NCBI GenBank assembly: GCA_002347285.1
Contig: DDXW01000062.1
Span: 1-28,448, forward strand
Direction of reading: 5' to 3'
From: Rhodocyclaceae bacterium UBA2250
Lineage (GTDB): Bacteria > Pseudomonadota > Gammaproteobacteria > Burkholderiales > Rhodocyclaceae
DNA length: 28,448 nt
Shown here one piece after another: positions 1-6,882 of this stretch. A model generated the notes under the pieces. It saw only the letters and a program-made list of their open reading frames with translations. It was not told the origin of the DNA and did not search any database. The stretch's first letter is position 1. The number at the start of each line of letters is the position of its first letter. The position numbers were made by a program, and so were the translations under genes.

Positions 1-584
1 GGCTTGGCGAAGTAGTAGCCCTGGAACAGGCCGTAGCCGAGCCGGTGGCAGGCGTCCGCCTGCTCGCGCCGGTCGACCTTCTCGGCCAGCAGGATGAGCG
101 GCCAGCGTTGCAGCGCGCCGGTGACCGCGCCCAGCCGCGCCTCGTCGAGCGGCTGCAGATCGACCTTGACGATATCGATCTGGGCGAGCAGCGGGCGCCA
201 CCTCTCCTCGAAATCGACGAAGTCATCGAGCGCGAGGGTGAAGCCGCGCGCCTTGAGTTCCCGGCAGCGCTCGACGATCGTCGGCGTGACTTCGACCGTC
301 TCGAGCACTTCGAGCACGATCTTTTCGGGCGGCAGGATCTCGAGCATGTCGGAAAGCAGGAGGCTCTCGTCGCAGTTGAGAAACCCGCGGTAGGGGCCGA
401 GCGCCTGCTCGATGCCCAGTTCGGCGAAGGCGTGGCTGATGACGCTCGCGGTGGCGCCGAGGTTGAAGTGGACGTGCGCCTCGTTCTTGTGCGCGCCGCT
501 GCGGAACAGCAGTTCGTAGGCGACGAGACGGTGGTCGCGGTCGAGGACCGGCTGGCGGCCGAGGAAGACTTCCTCAGTGGTCAT
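1..584 (-). CDS. EAL/HDOD-domain signalling protein (YuxH-like), 3' part missing
   Basis: Partial: the gene starts at 584 (ATG) and runs off the left edge, so only the first 194 codons are visible. The protein opens MTTEEVFLGRQPVLDR and continues VAYELLFRSG, the usual start of the family with an N-terminal EAL-like domain and a C-terminal HDOD domain. Further EAL-fold segments are visible: FLNCDESLL, IVLEVLETVE, ALDDFVD, IVKVDL and LLAEKVD. The signature reads YELLFR rather than EALLRW, as is common in members thought to lack c-di-GMP phosphodiesterase activity; that functional point is inference from the family. The HDOD half would lie outside the window. Its start overlaps the stop of the upstream mutase gene by 11 bases, so it is probably the last or a late gene of that operon and translationally coupled. 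Confidence 0.8.
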   Translation of the reverse strand, partial: MTTEEVFLGRQPVLDRDHRLVAYELLFRSGAHKNEAHVHFNLGATASVISHAFAELGIEQALGPYRGFLNCDESLLLSDMLEILPPEKIVLEVLETVEVTPTIVERCRELKARGFTLALDDFVDFEERWRPLLAQIDIVKVDLQPLDEARLGAVTGALQRWPLILLAEKVDRREQADACHRLGYGLFQGYYFAK

Positions 585-1962
585 GGCGGTAATCGACGCG
601 CAGCTCCGGCCAGACGCTTTCCATGGCCGCCTTGAACTCGGCCTGGATGCGCGCCAGCGCCGCCGCGCTGTCGGCCTCGAAGCGCAGCACCACCACCGGC
701 GTGGTGTTGGAGGCGCGCGCCAGGCCGAAGCCGTCCGCGTATTCGGCGCGCACGCCGTCGATGGTGATCAGCCGCCGCGCGCCGGGGAACTGGCCCTGCT
801 TCTGCAGCTTCGCGATCAGCCGGTGCGGCTCGCCTTCCTGCATCCCGAGATTCAGCTCCGGCGTCGAGAGCGCGTTCGGCAAGTGCTTGAGCGGCCAGTT
901 GGCATCGTTCCAGCGCGAGACGATCTCGAGCAGGCGCGCGCCGGCGTAGAGGCCGTCGTCGAAGCCGTACCAGCGCTCGTTGAAGAACATGTGGCCGCTC
1001 ATCTCGCCGGCCAGCGGCGCGCCGGTCTCCTTGAGCTTGGCCTTGATCAGCGCGTGGCCGGTGTTCCACATCAGCGGCCGGCCGCCCTGGTATGCGATCG
1101 ACTCCGCGACCCAGCGCGAGCATTTGACGTCGTAGATGATCGGCGCGCCCGGGTGGCGCGCCAGCACGTCGGCGGCGAACAGCATCAACTGGCGGTCGGG
1201 ATAGATGATCTCGCCGTCCTTGGCGACGACGCCGAGGCGGTCGCCGTCGCCGTCGAAGGCCAGCCCCAGTTCCGCGTCCGTCTCGCGCAGCGCGCGCTGC
1301 AGGTCGCGCAGGTTCTCCGGCTTCGAGGGATCGGGATGATGGTTCGGGAAGTTGCCGTCGACTTCGCAGAACAGCTCGATGACTTCGCAGCCCATGCGGC
1401 GGAACAGCTCCGGCGCGATGCCGCCGGCGACGCCGTTGCCGCAGTCGATGACGATCTTCAGCGGCCGCGCGAGCTTGACATCGGAAACGATGCGGTCGAG
1501 ATAGGCCCTGCGGATGTCGGTACGGCACCGTACGCCATTGCCGGCCGCGAAGTCGCCGCGCTCGATGCGCCGGCGCAGCCGCTGGATGCGTTCGCCGCAC
1601 AGCGTCTCGCCGCCGAGCACCAGCTTGAAGCCGTTGTAGTCGGGCGGATTGTGGCTGCCCGTGACCGAGACGCAGGAGCCGGTCTTCAGGTGGTGGGCGG
1701 CGAAATAGGTGACCGGCGTCGGCACGCAGCCGATGTCCACCACGTCGGTGCCGGTGGCGACGATGCCCTCGGCCAGCGCGGCGGCCAGCGCCGGGCCGGA
1801 CAGCCGGCCGTCGCGGCCGACGACGATGGTCGTCAGTCCCGCCGCGCGCGCCTCGCTGCCGAGCGCGCGGCCGATCAGGCGCGCCGCGTCGGGCGTCAGC
1901 GTGCGGCCGACGATGCCGCGGATGTCGTAGGCCTTGAAGATTTCCGGGGCGATGGCGCTCAC
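574..1962 (-). CDS. Phosphomannomutase/phosphoglucomutase (AlgC/ManB family)
   Basis: Interconverts hexose 6-phosphates and 1-phosphates for LPS or exopolysaccharide sugar nucleotides in the cytoplasm. The 462-residue length matches the bacterial PMM/PGM family. Visible motifs: substrate-phosphate loop near the N-terminus (FKAYDIRG), the active-site phosphoserine loop TGSHNPPDYN with Ser103, the metal-binding loop DGDGDRLG (Asp237, 239, 241), and the sugar-binding loop GEMSGHMFF around 319-327. The start is GTG, chosen because GGAG lies 6 bases upstream and the family N-terminus begins just here. It lies 15 bases after the NTF2-like gene and overlaps the EAL/HDOD gene by 11 bases. Whether it prefers mannose or glucose phosphates cannot be read from the sequence, so no symbol is given. 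Confidence 0.95.
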   Translation of the reverse strand: MSAIAPEIFKAYDIRGIVGRTLTPDAARLIGRALGSEARAAGLTTIVVGRDGRLSGPALAAALAEGIVATGTDVVDIGCVPTPVTYFAAHHLKTGSCVSVTGSHNPPDYNGFKLVLGGETLCGERIQRLRRRIERGDFAAGNGVRCRTDIRRAYLDRIVSDVKLARPLKIVIDCGNGVAGGIAPELFRRMGCEVIELFCEVDGNFPNHHPDPSKPENLRDLQRALRETDAELGLAFDGDGDRLGVVAKDGEIIYPDRQLMLFAADVLARHPGAPIIYDVKCSRWVAESIAYQGGRPLMWNTGHALIKAKLKETGAPLAGEMSGHMFFNERWYGFDDGLYAGARLLEIVSRWNDANWPLKHLPNALSTPELNLGMQEGEPHRLIAKLQKQGQFPGARRLITIDGVRAEYADGFGLARASNTTPVVVLRFEADSAAALARIQAEFKAAMESVWPELRVDYRHDH

Positions 1963-1977
1963 GGCGTGCTCCGCGCT

Positions 1978-2403
1978 TCAGTGCAGGATCTGGGGCGCGT
2001 CGCCGATGCTGCTGGGCGGCACCGGCGAGGCGTGGTGGACGATCATGCGCCAGCCGAGCGCGCCGCGCACATAGACGTTGGTGGCGACCACCGGCGCCGC
2101 CAGCTGCTTCTGGCCGGCGGCGGCGATCTGCTCGATGACGCTATGCACGGCGGAGAACGGGCCGTGCACCGTCGAGAGGGCGAGCAGCTGCACCTTGAGG
2201 CGCCCGCCGCCCTCGAAGATGTGCCGCCAGCCCTCCCGCACCAGCGCATAGCCGGTGAGGCGCGGGCCGCCCGGATGCACGCAGACGACTTCCTCGTCCT
2301 CCGCCCATACGGTCATCATCGCCTCGAGATCGCCGCGCGCCAGCGCTTCGTAGAAGGCGGCTTCGGCTTCCTGCGGCGAGGTGTAGATCGGTTTCTTCGG
2401 CAT
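1978..2403 (-). CDS. NTF2-like / SnoaL-type small protein
   Basis: A 141-residue protein with the NTF2-like fold pattern: an N-terminal helix (EAEAAFYEALARGDLEAMM), then VWAEDEEVVCVHPGG, GYALVREGWRHIF and a C-terminal beta-rich half ending GWRMIVHHASPV. Such proteins are found in many proteobacteria next to LPS or sugar-mutase genes; the substrate is unknown and no catalytic residue can be assigned with confidence. The ATG at 2403 shares one base with the waaF stop codon (TGATG), which suggests translational coupling. A longer reading from 2502 exists but would run inside waaF and is not supported. An odd residue is a lone Cys in EVVCVHP. Function is not assigned. Confidence 0.85.
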   Translation of the reverse strand: MPKKPIYTSPQEAEAAFYEALARGDLEAMMTVWAEDEEVVCVHPGGPRLTGYALVREGWRHIFEGGGRLKVQLLALSTVHGPFSAVHSVIEQIAAAGQKQLAAPVVATNVYVRGALGWRMIVHHASPVPPSSIGDAPQILH

Positions 2404-3431
2404 CAGGCGTTCGCGGCGTTCAGGGTGGCCAGCACGGCAAGCACGCGCTCGGGCGCGATGTCCTCCAGGCAGCGCAAGGTGTCGGGTGGGCCCAGCGGGC
2501 ATTCGCGCTTGAAGCAGGGGCTGCAGTCGAGGCCGAGCGAGAGAATTGTCGCACGCGGCGACAGCGGCGGGGTGTAGGCCGGGCTCGACGAGCCGTAGAG
2601 CGCGACCAGCGGCCGGTCGAGCGCGGCGGCGACGTGCATCAGCCCCGAGTCGTTGGTGACGACCGCGCGCGCGCCGGCGATCAGGTCGATGGCTTGTTCC
2701 AGATCGGTCTTGCCGCAGAGATTGAGGGCCGCGCCTGCCGCCAGCCGGGCGATTTCCTCGCCGACCGGCGCGTCCTTGGCCGAGCCGACGATCCAGACGT
2801 TGTCTGCGGCCGCCTCGCCGGCGCCGAGTTTCTTCGCGAGTGCCGCGTAGTGGTGAATCGGCCAGCGCTTGGCCGGGCCGTATTCGGCGCCCGGGCAGAA
2901 CACGACGGGTGCGGTGTCGAGCGGCAGGCCGAGCGCTGCGCGCGCCGCGCGCTGCTGTTCGTCCGTCGAGGTCAGGCGCGGAAAGGGTGTGGATTGCGTC
3001 GGATCGTCGAAGTCGCCGGCCAGCGCCGCGTAGCGGTCGACGAGGCGCGGCAGGGCGCTCTTCGGCAGACGCCGGTTGAGCAGGACGAAGCGCGCTTCGC
3101 CGGTGTAGCCGATGCGCTCGGCAATGCCGGCGAAGAAGGGGACGAGCGCCGACTTCCAGGAGTTCGGCAGCACGTAGGCCTGTGCAAACCCGGTTCCGGC
3201 GAGGCGGCGGCCGAGCGCCCGGCGGCCGGCCCAGTCGAAGGCGCCGTGCGGGAAGGGGTTCTCGACGACGCCCGCCACTTCGGGCATGCGCGCCAGCAGC
3301 GGCGCGCTCCAGGCGGGAGCGAGGACGTGGAGCTCGGCGTCGGGGTCGCGCTGCCGCAGCCGCATCAGCAGCGGCTGCATCATGATCGTGTCGCCGATCC
3401 AGGAAGGAGCGACGACGAGGATCTTGTTAAT
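2403..3431 (-). CDS. waaF: Lipopolysaccharide heptosyltransferase II, likely ATT start
   Basis: Glycosyltransferase family 9 enzyme that adds the second heptose to the LPS inner core at the cytoplasmic face of the inner membrane. The reading frame contains NKILVVAPSWIGDTIMMQP, the family's first beta strand and acceptor loop, then CPGAEYGPAKRWP (donor-site loop) and TNDSGLMHVAAAL followed by VALYGSSSP. The first ATG in frame is at 3383 (MMQPLL), which would delete the first strand. Upstream of it, back to an in-frame TGA, there is no ATG, GTG, TTG or CTG. An ATT at 3431, preceded by AGGGG at 4 bases spacing and overlapping the zf-CHCC stop codon, restores the full N-terminus (342 residues), so I place the start there; a conservative annotation would use 3383. 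The end touches the NTF2-like gene. Confidence 0.85.
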   Translation of the reverse strand: MNKILVVAPSWIGDTIMMQPLLMRLRQRDPDAELHVLAPAWSAPLLARMPEVAGVVENPFPHGAFDWAGRRALGRRLAGTGFAQAYVLPNSWKSALVPFFAGIAERIGYTGEARFVLLNRRLPKSALPRLVDRYAALAGDFDDPTQSTPFPRLTSTDEQQRAARAALGLPLDTAPVVFCPGAEYGPAKRWPIHHYAALAKKLGAGEAAADNVWIVGSAKDAPVGEEIARLAAGAALNLCGKTDLEQAIDLIAGARAVVTNDSGLMHVAAALDRPLVALYGSSSPAYTPPLSPRATILSLGLDCSPCFKRECPLGPPDTLRCLEDIAPERVLAVLATLNAANA

Positions 3432-3633
3432 GATGCCCCTTCGGCTTTTCGCCGCTGAAGCGGTAGGTCGTGCCGCAGTAGGGGCAGACCGCCTCGCCGG
3501 CGTCGTTCTTCAGCACGTCGAGGAAGACGCGCGGGTGGCGCGCCCACAGCGGCGCGCCGGGCGGCGGGCAGTGCAGTGGCAGGTCGTGCGCCGTGACGGC
3601 GATCTCCTTGTGCGTTTCGTTCAGTTCGCTCAT
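3427..3633 (-). CDS. zf-CHCC zinc-finger domain protein
   Basis: A 68-residue protein with the CHCC zinc-finger pattern: Cys22, His33, Cys50 and Cys53 (HCPPPG, RHPRVFLD, VCPYCGTTY). It belongs to the family related to the small zinc-binding subunit of mitochondrial complex I (NDUFS6), but the role of stand-alone bacterial members is not established. The start at 3633 has GAGG 6 bases upstream; an upstream GTG at 3645 (MRPAM extension) overlaps ilvE and is less likely. It follows ilvE by 8 bases, and its stop codon overlaps the proposed ATT start of waaF. The ilvE / zinc finger / waaF order suggests one transcript. Confidence 0.88.
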   Translation of the reverse strand: MSELNETHKEIAVTAHDLPLHCPPPGAPLWARHPRVFLDVLKNDAGEAVCPYCGTTYRFSGEKPKGHH

Positions 3634-3641
3634 CGCGGGCC

Positions 3642-4562
3642 TCACACCTTGGTCAGCCAGTCGGCGTGGGCCGGCACCTTGCCGTTGACCACGTCGAAGA
3701 ACAGGCTCTGCAGTTTCGTCGTGACGGGGCCGCGGTGGCCGGCGCCGATCTGGCGGCCGTCGAGCTCGCGGATCGGCGTGACCTCGGCGGCGGTGCCGGT
3801 GAAGAAGGCCTCGTCGGCGATGTACACGTCGTCGCGCGTCAGGCGTTTGGAGACCACCCTGTAGCCGAGCTCCTTGGCCAGGGTGTGCACCGTGGCGCGC
3901 GTGATGCCTGTGAGCGCCGAGGCGATTTCTGGTTCGTAGATGACGCCGTCGCGCACGATGAACAGGTTCTCGCCGGCTCCCTCGGCCACGAAGCCTTCGA
4001 CGTCGAGCAGCAGCGCTTCGTCATAGCCGTGCTCGGTGGCTTCCATGTTGGCAAGGATGGAATTGGCGTAGGTGGCTGCCAACTTGGCGCGTGGCATGAT
4101 GGAGTTGACATGGCCGCGGGCATAGCTGGAGGTCTTGACGCGGATGCCCCTCTCCATGCCTTCCTCGCCGAGGTAGGCGCCCCAGGGCCAGGCGGCGATC
4201 GCGACGTGGGTCTTGGCGCCCTTGGGCGAGACGCCCATCTTCTCCGAGCCGTAGTAGGCGATCGGGCGGATGTAGGCCGATTCGAGCCCATTGGCGCGCA
4301 CCACCTCCTTCTGGGCTTCCATCAGGGTCTCGCGATCCCAGGGCATCGGCATGCGATAGATGTGCGCCGAGTTGAACAGCCGGTCGGTGTGCTCCTTGAG
4401 CTTGAAGATGGCGGTGCCGCCGACCGTCTTGTAGGCGCGCACGCCCTCGAACACGGCGAGGCCGTAGTGCAGCGAATGGGTCAGCACGTGCGTGGTGGCC
4501 TCGCGCCAGGGCACGAGCTGGCCGTCCTGCCAGATGAAGCCGTCGCGATCGGCCATGGACAT
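3642..4562 (-). CDS. ilvE: Branched-chain amino acid aminotransferase
   Basis: PLP-dependent class IV transaminase catalysing the last step of Leu, Ile and Val synthesis and the first step of their breakdown, cytoplasmic. At 306 residues it has the usual length. Visible: HSLHYGLAVFEGVRAY near residue 30, the PLP lysine in MPRAKLAATYANS (Lys160), EGFVAEGAGENLF, and EAFFTGTAAEVTPIRELD. The start at 4562 is preferred because GGAG lies 7 bases upstream; a second ATG two codons later (4556) is possible, and a longer frame to 4727 runs into the divergent nudix gene and is rejected. It is the first gene of the leftward operon and is divergent from nudJ. Confidence 0.96.
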   Translation of the reverse strand: MSMADRDGFIWQDGQLVPWREATTHVLTHSLHYGLAVFEGVRAYKTVGGTAIFKLKEHTDRLFNSAHIYRMPMPWDRETLMEAQKEVVRANGLESAYIRPIAYYGSEKMGVSPKGAKTHVAIAAWPWGAYLGEEGMERGIRVKTSSYARGHVNSIMPRAKLAATYANSILANMEATEHGYDEALLLDVEGFVAEGAGENLFIVRDGVIYEPEIASALTGITRATVHTLAKELGYRVVSKRLTRDDVYIADEAFFTGTAAEVTPIRELDGRQIGAGHRGPVTTKLQSLFFDVVNGKVPAHADWLTKV

Positions 4563-4594
4563 GATGGATCTCCGCTTGATTCCGAAAGAAACGG

Positions 4595-4616
4595 ATTCTA
4601 TCGCGGCCTGTAGAAT
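4595..4616. promoter_or_regulatory. Mirror-image -10 elements between ilvE and nudJ
   Basis: The short divergent gap holds ATTCTA (4595-4600) and TAGAAT (4611-4616), an inverted pair separated by 10 bases. Read outward on each strand each half is a TAGAAT hexamer, close to the -10 consensus. The plus-strand copy ends 7 bases before the nudJ ATG. No convincing -35 hexamer is seen for either, so promoter assignment is tentative. Confidence 0.35.
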
Positions 4617-4623
4617 GCGGGGC

Positions 4624-5076
4624 ATGGACCGCATCTGGAAGCCGAACGTCACCGTCGCTGCGTTGATCGAGCGCGACGGCCGCTTCCTGCTCGTCGAGGA
4701 GGAGACCGACGCCGGCATCCGCTTCAACCAGCCGGCCGGCCATCTCGACGAAGGCGAATCGCTGGTCGCCGCCTGCGCGCGCGAGGCGCTCGAGGAGACC
4801 GCCCATCATTTCGTCCCCACCGAGCTGGTCGGCATCTATCAGTGGCCCAGACCGCAGGGGGACGTCACCTACCTGCGCTTCGCCTTCGCCGGCAAACTCG
4901 GCGCTCACGAGGCGGCGCGCCCGCTCGACGCCGGCATTCTGCGCGCCGTCTGGATGACCGTCGAGGAAATCGAAGCCTGCATCGAGCGCCACCGCAGCCC
5001 GCTGGTGCTGCAATGCGTGCGCGACTGGCTCGCCGGCCGGCGCTATCCCCTGGAGCTGATTCGTCACTATGGCTAA
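4624..5076 (+). CDS. nudJ: Nudix hydrolase, NudJ type
   Basis: Small cytoplasmic pyrophosphohydrolase of the Nudix family, about 150 residues. The Nudix box is Gly39-x5-Glu45-x7-Arg53-Glu54-x2-Glu57-Glu58 within GHLDEGES and CAREALEETAHHF; the usual Gly after the EE pair is Ala here. NudJ members hydrolyse nucleoside di/triphosphates and the thiamine precursor HMP-PP; the family is chosen from the match in length, the VTVAALIERDGRFLLVEEE start and the position directly before mnmA, as in E. coli. The start at 4624 is chosen over the ATG at 4615, which leaves an untypical leader. The 3' end overlaps mnmA by 8 bases, implying coupling. Confidence 0.88.
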   Translation: MDRIWKPNVTVAALIERDGRFLLVEEETDAGIRFNQPAGHLDEGESLVAACAREALEETAHHFVPTELVGIYQWPRPQGDVTYLRFAFAGKLGAHEAARPLDAGILRAVWMTVEEIEACIERHRSPLVLQCVRDWLAGRRYPLELIRHYG

Positions 5077-6142
5077 AGTCATCGCCGGCATGTCCGGCGG
5101 CGTCGATTCGTCGGTCGCCGCGCTGCTGCTCAAGCGCCAGGGCCACGAGGTGGTCGGCCTGTTCATGAAGAACTGGGAGGACGACGACACCGACGACTAC
5201 TGCTCGTCGCGCCAGGACCTGATCGACGCCACCGCCGCCGCCGACGTGATCGGCATCGAGATCGAGGCGGTCAACTTCGCCGCCGAGTACCGCGAGCGGG
5301 TGTTCGCCAATTTCCTCGCCGAATACCGCGCCGGCCGCACGCCGAATCCCGACGTGCTGTGCAATTCCGAGATCAAGTTCAAGGCGTTTCTGGACCACGC
5401 GCTGCGTCTCGGCGCCGATTACATCGCCACCGGCCACTACGCGCAGGTGCGCGAGTTCCTGGGGGAGTATCAGCTGCTCAAGGCCGAGGACGGCACCAAG
5501 GACCAGAGCTATTTCCTCTACCGCCTCAACCAGCAGCAACTGGCGAAGACGCTGTTCCCGCTCGGCGCCCTCTACAAGCGCGAGGTGCGCCAGATCGCGG
5601 CCGAGGCGGGTCTCGCCAACCACGCCAAGAAGGATTCGACCGGCATCTGTTTCATCGGCGAGCGGCGCTTCCGCGAGTTCCTCGCGCGCTACCTGCCCAA
5701 GCAGCCGGGCGAGATCCGCCGTCTCGACGACGACCGCGCGATCGGCCGGCACGAGGGCCTCGCCTACTACACGCTCGGCCAGCGCGAGGGCCTGGGCATC
5801 GGCGGGGTGAAGGATGCGCCCGAGGAGCCGTGGTTCGTCGCCGCCAAGGATCAGGACAGGAACGTGCTCTACGTCGTGCAGGGCCACGACCATCCGGCCC
5901 TGCTGCGCGACCGGCTCGTCGCCGCGCAGCTGTCGTGGATCTCGCCCAAGCCGCCGCGTACCCACTGGGTCTATGCGGCGAAGACGCGCTACCGCATGCC
6001 CGACGCGGCCTGCGACATCGAGGCGCTCGGCGGCGACCGCTGCGAGGTGGCCTTCGCCGCGCCGCAGTGGGCGGTGACGCCGGGCCAGTCGGTCGTGCTC
6101 TACGAGTCCCAGGTCTGCCTGGGCGGCGGCGTAATTCTCTGA
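5069..6142 (+). CDS. mnmA: tRNA 2-thiouridylase MnmA
   Basis: ATP-dependent thiolase that makes s2U34 in tRNA-Lys, Glu and Gln, taking sulfur from the IscS/Tus relay. Full length (357 residues). The PP-loop ATP site SGGVDSS is at residues 9-15; the catalytic nucleophile is Cys98 in NPDVLCNSE and the persulfide cysteine is Cys194 in STGICFIGER; GHYAQV and KDQSYFLYRL (tRNA and ATP contacts) are present. The start overlaps the nudJ end by 8 bases and there is no strong separate ribosome-binding site, so it is probably translated by coupling. Together with nudJ it forms a two-gene unit facing the convergent GST gene 3 bases away. Confidence 0.97.
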   Translation: MAKVIAGMSGGVDSSVAALLLKRQGHEVVGLFMKNWEDDDTDDYCSSRQDLIDATAAADVIGIEIEAVNFAAEYRERVFANFLAEYRAGRTPNPDVLCNSEIKFKAFLDHALRLGADYIATGHYAQVREFLGEYQLLKAEDGTKDQSYFLYRLNQQQLAKTLFPLGALYKREVRQIAAEAGLANHAKKDSTGICFIGERRFREFLARYLPKQPGEIRRLDDDRAIGRHEGLAYYTLGQREGLGIGGVKDAPEEPWFVAAKDQDRNVLYVVQGHDHPALLRDRLVAAQLSWISPKPPRTHWVYAAKTRYRMPDAACDIEALGGDRCEVAFAAPQWAVTPGQSVVLYESQVCLGGGVIL

Positions 6143-6145
6143 GAC

Positions 6146-6757
6146 TCAGCCCGGCGGCGGCGCGGTGTCGGCGAAGGAAGGACGCTGCAGCAGCTTGTCG
6201 TAATGTCCGGCCAGGTGCGGGTGGCGCGCGCGCCAGTCGATGTCCGGGAAGCGCAGGTCCAGATAGCCGAGCATGCTGCCGAGCCCGATGTCGGCCAGCG
6301 TGATGCGGGTGCCGTGGCACCAGGCCTGCTCGCCGAACTCCCGGGCGCAGGCCGCGAGACCGCCGTCGATCACCATGCGCTGGCGGTCGATCCAGCTTCG
6401 GCTTCTTTCCCCGTCCGGCCGCCGGCTCTCCATGACCGCGGCCACGGCGGCATCGCAGATCCCGTCGGTCAGCGCCTCCCAGCGCCGTACCTGGGTGCGC
6501 GCGCGGCCGACCGACGGGATCAGGCGGTTGTTGGGCGCGAGGTTGTCGAGATAGCCGACGATCACGCGCGAATCGAACAGCGTGCTGTCGTCGTCGAGGA
6601 TCAGCACCGGCACGCGGCACAGCGGGTTGTGCGCGGCCAGGCCGCTGCCGTCCGGACCGCCGTTGTCGATGACGAACTCGCACTCGATCTTCTTTTCGGC
6701 GAGGACGATGCGCGTCTTGCGCACGTAAGGGCTGGTGGGCGAGCCGAGCAGTTTCAT
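6146..6757 (-). CDS. Glutathione S-transferase family protein
   Basis: A 203-residue GST-like protein. The N-terminal thioredoxin-like domain starts MKLLGSPTSPYVRKTRIVLAEKK, with Ser-Pro-Tyr at the position of the catalytic region, followed by the cis-proline segment CRVPVLILDD and the glutathione-binding SR of FDSRVIVGYLD. The C-terminal all-helical domain contains the TLADIGLGSMLGYLDLRFPD segment typical of the fold. It resembles the stringent-starvation/GST-like proteobacterial proteins more than a drug-conjugating enzyme; the substrate is unknown. It is convergent with mnmA (3-base gap) and divergent from purB. The start at 6757 is the one that aligns with the fold; a GTG 15 bases further upstream is possible, and neither has a strong ribosome-binding site. 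Confidence 0.88.
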   Translation of the reverse strand: MKLLGSPTSPYVRKTRIVLAEKKIECEFVIDNGGPDGSGLAAHNPLCRVPVLILDDDSTLFDSRVIVGYLDNLAPNNRLIPSVGRARTQVRRWEALTDGICDAAVAAVMESRRPDGERSRSWIDRQRMVIDGGLAACAREFGEQAWCHGTRITLADIGLGSMLGYLDLRFPDIDWRARHPHLAGHYDKLLQRPSFADTAPPPG

Positions 6758-6790
6758 GTCGTCGTTTGGCACTGCGCTGTTGGGTGAAAA

Positions 6791-6818
6791 ATTGTAGCAC
6801 CGGCCTCCGGACGCACAA
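6791..6818 (-). promoter_or_regulatory. Candidate sigma-70 promoter of the GST gene
   Basis: On the minus strand, TTGTGC (6818-6813), a 16-base spacer and TACAAT (6796-6791) form a near-consensus promoter about 34 bases upstream of the GST start. The match is 4 of 6 for -35 and 5 of 6 for -10. Transcription start is inferred only. Confidence 0.5.
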
Positions 6819-6882
6819 CTGATGCGCGTCAAGACCGGCCTGATAGAATTTCCCCCTTCCCTTGTTTGCGACACCCGCCGCC

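Noticed and set aside
577..2577. Long plus-strand open frame (666 codons) opposite the mutase and NTF2-like genes
   Set aside because: Its translation is low-complexity Arg/Ala/Asp/Glu sequence typical of antisense frames in high-GC DNA, while the minus strand encodes proteins with clear family motifs.
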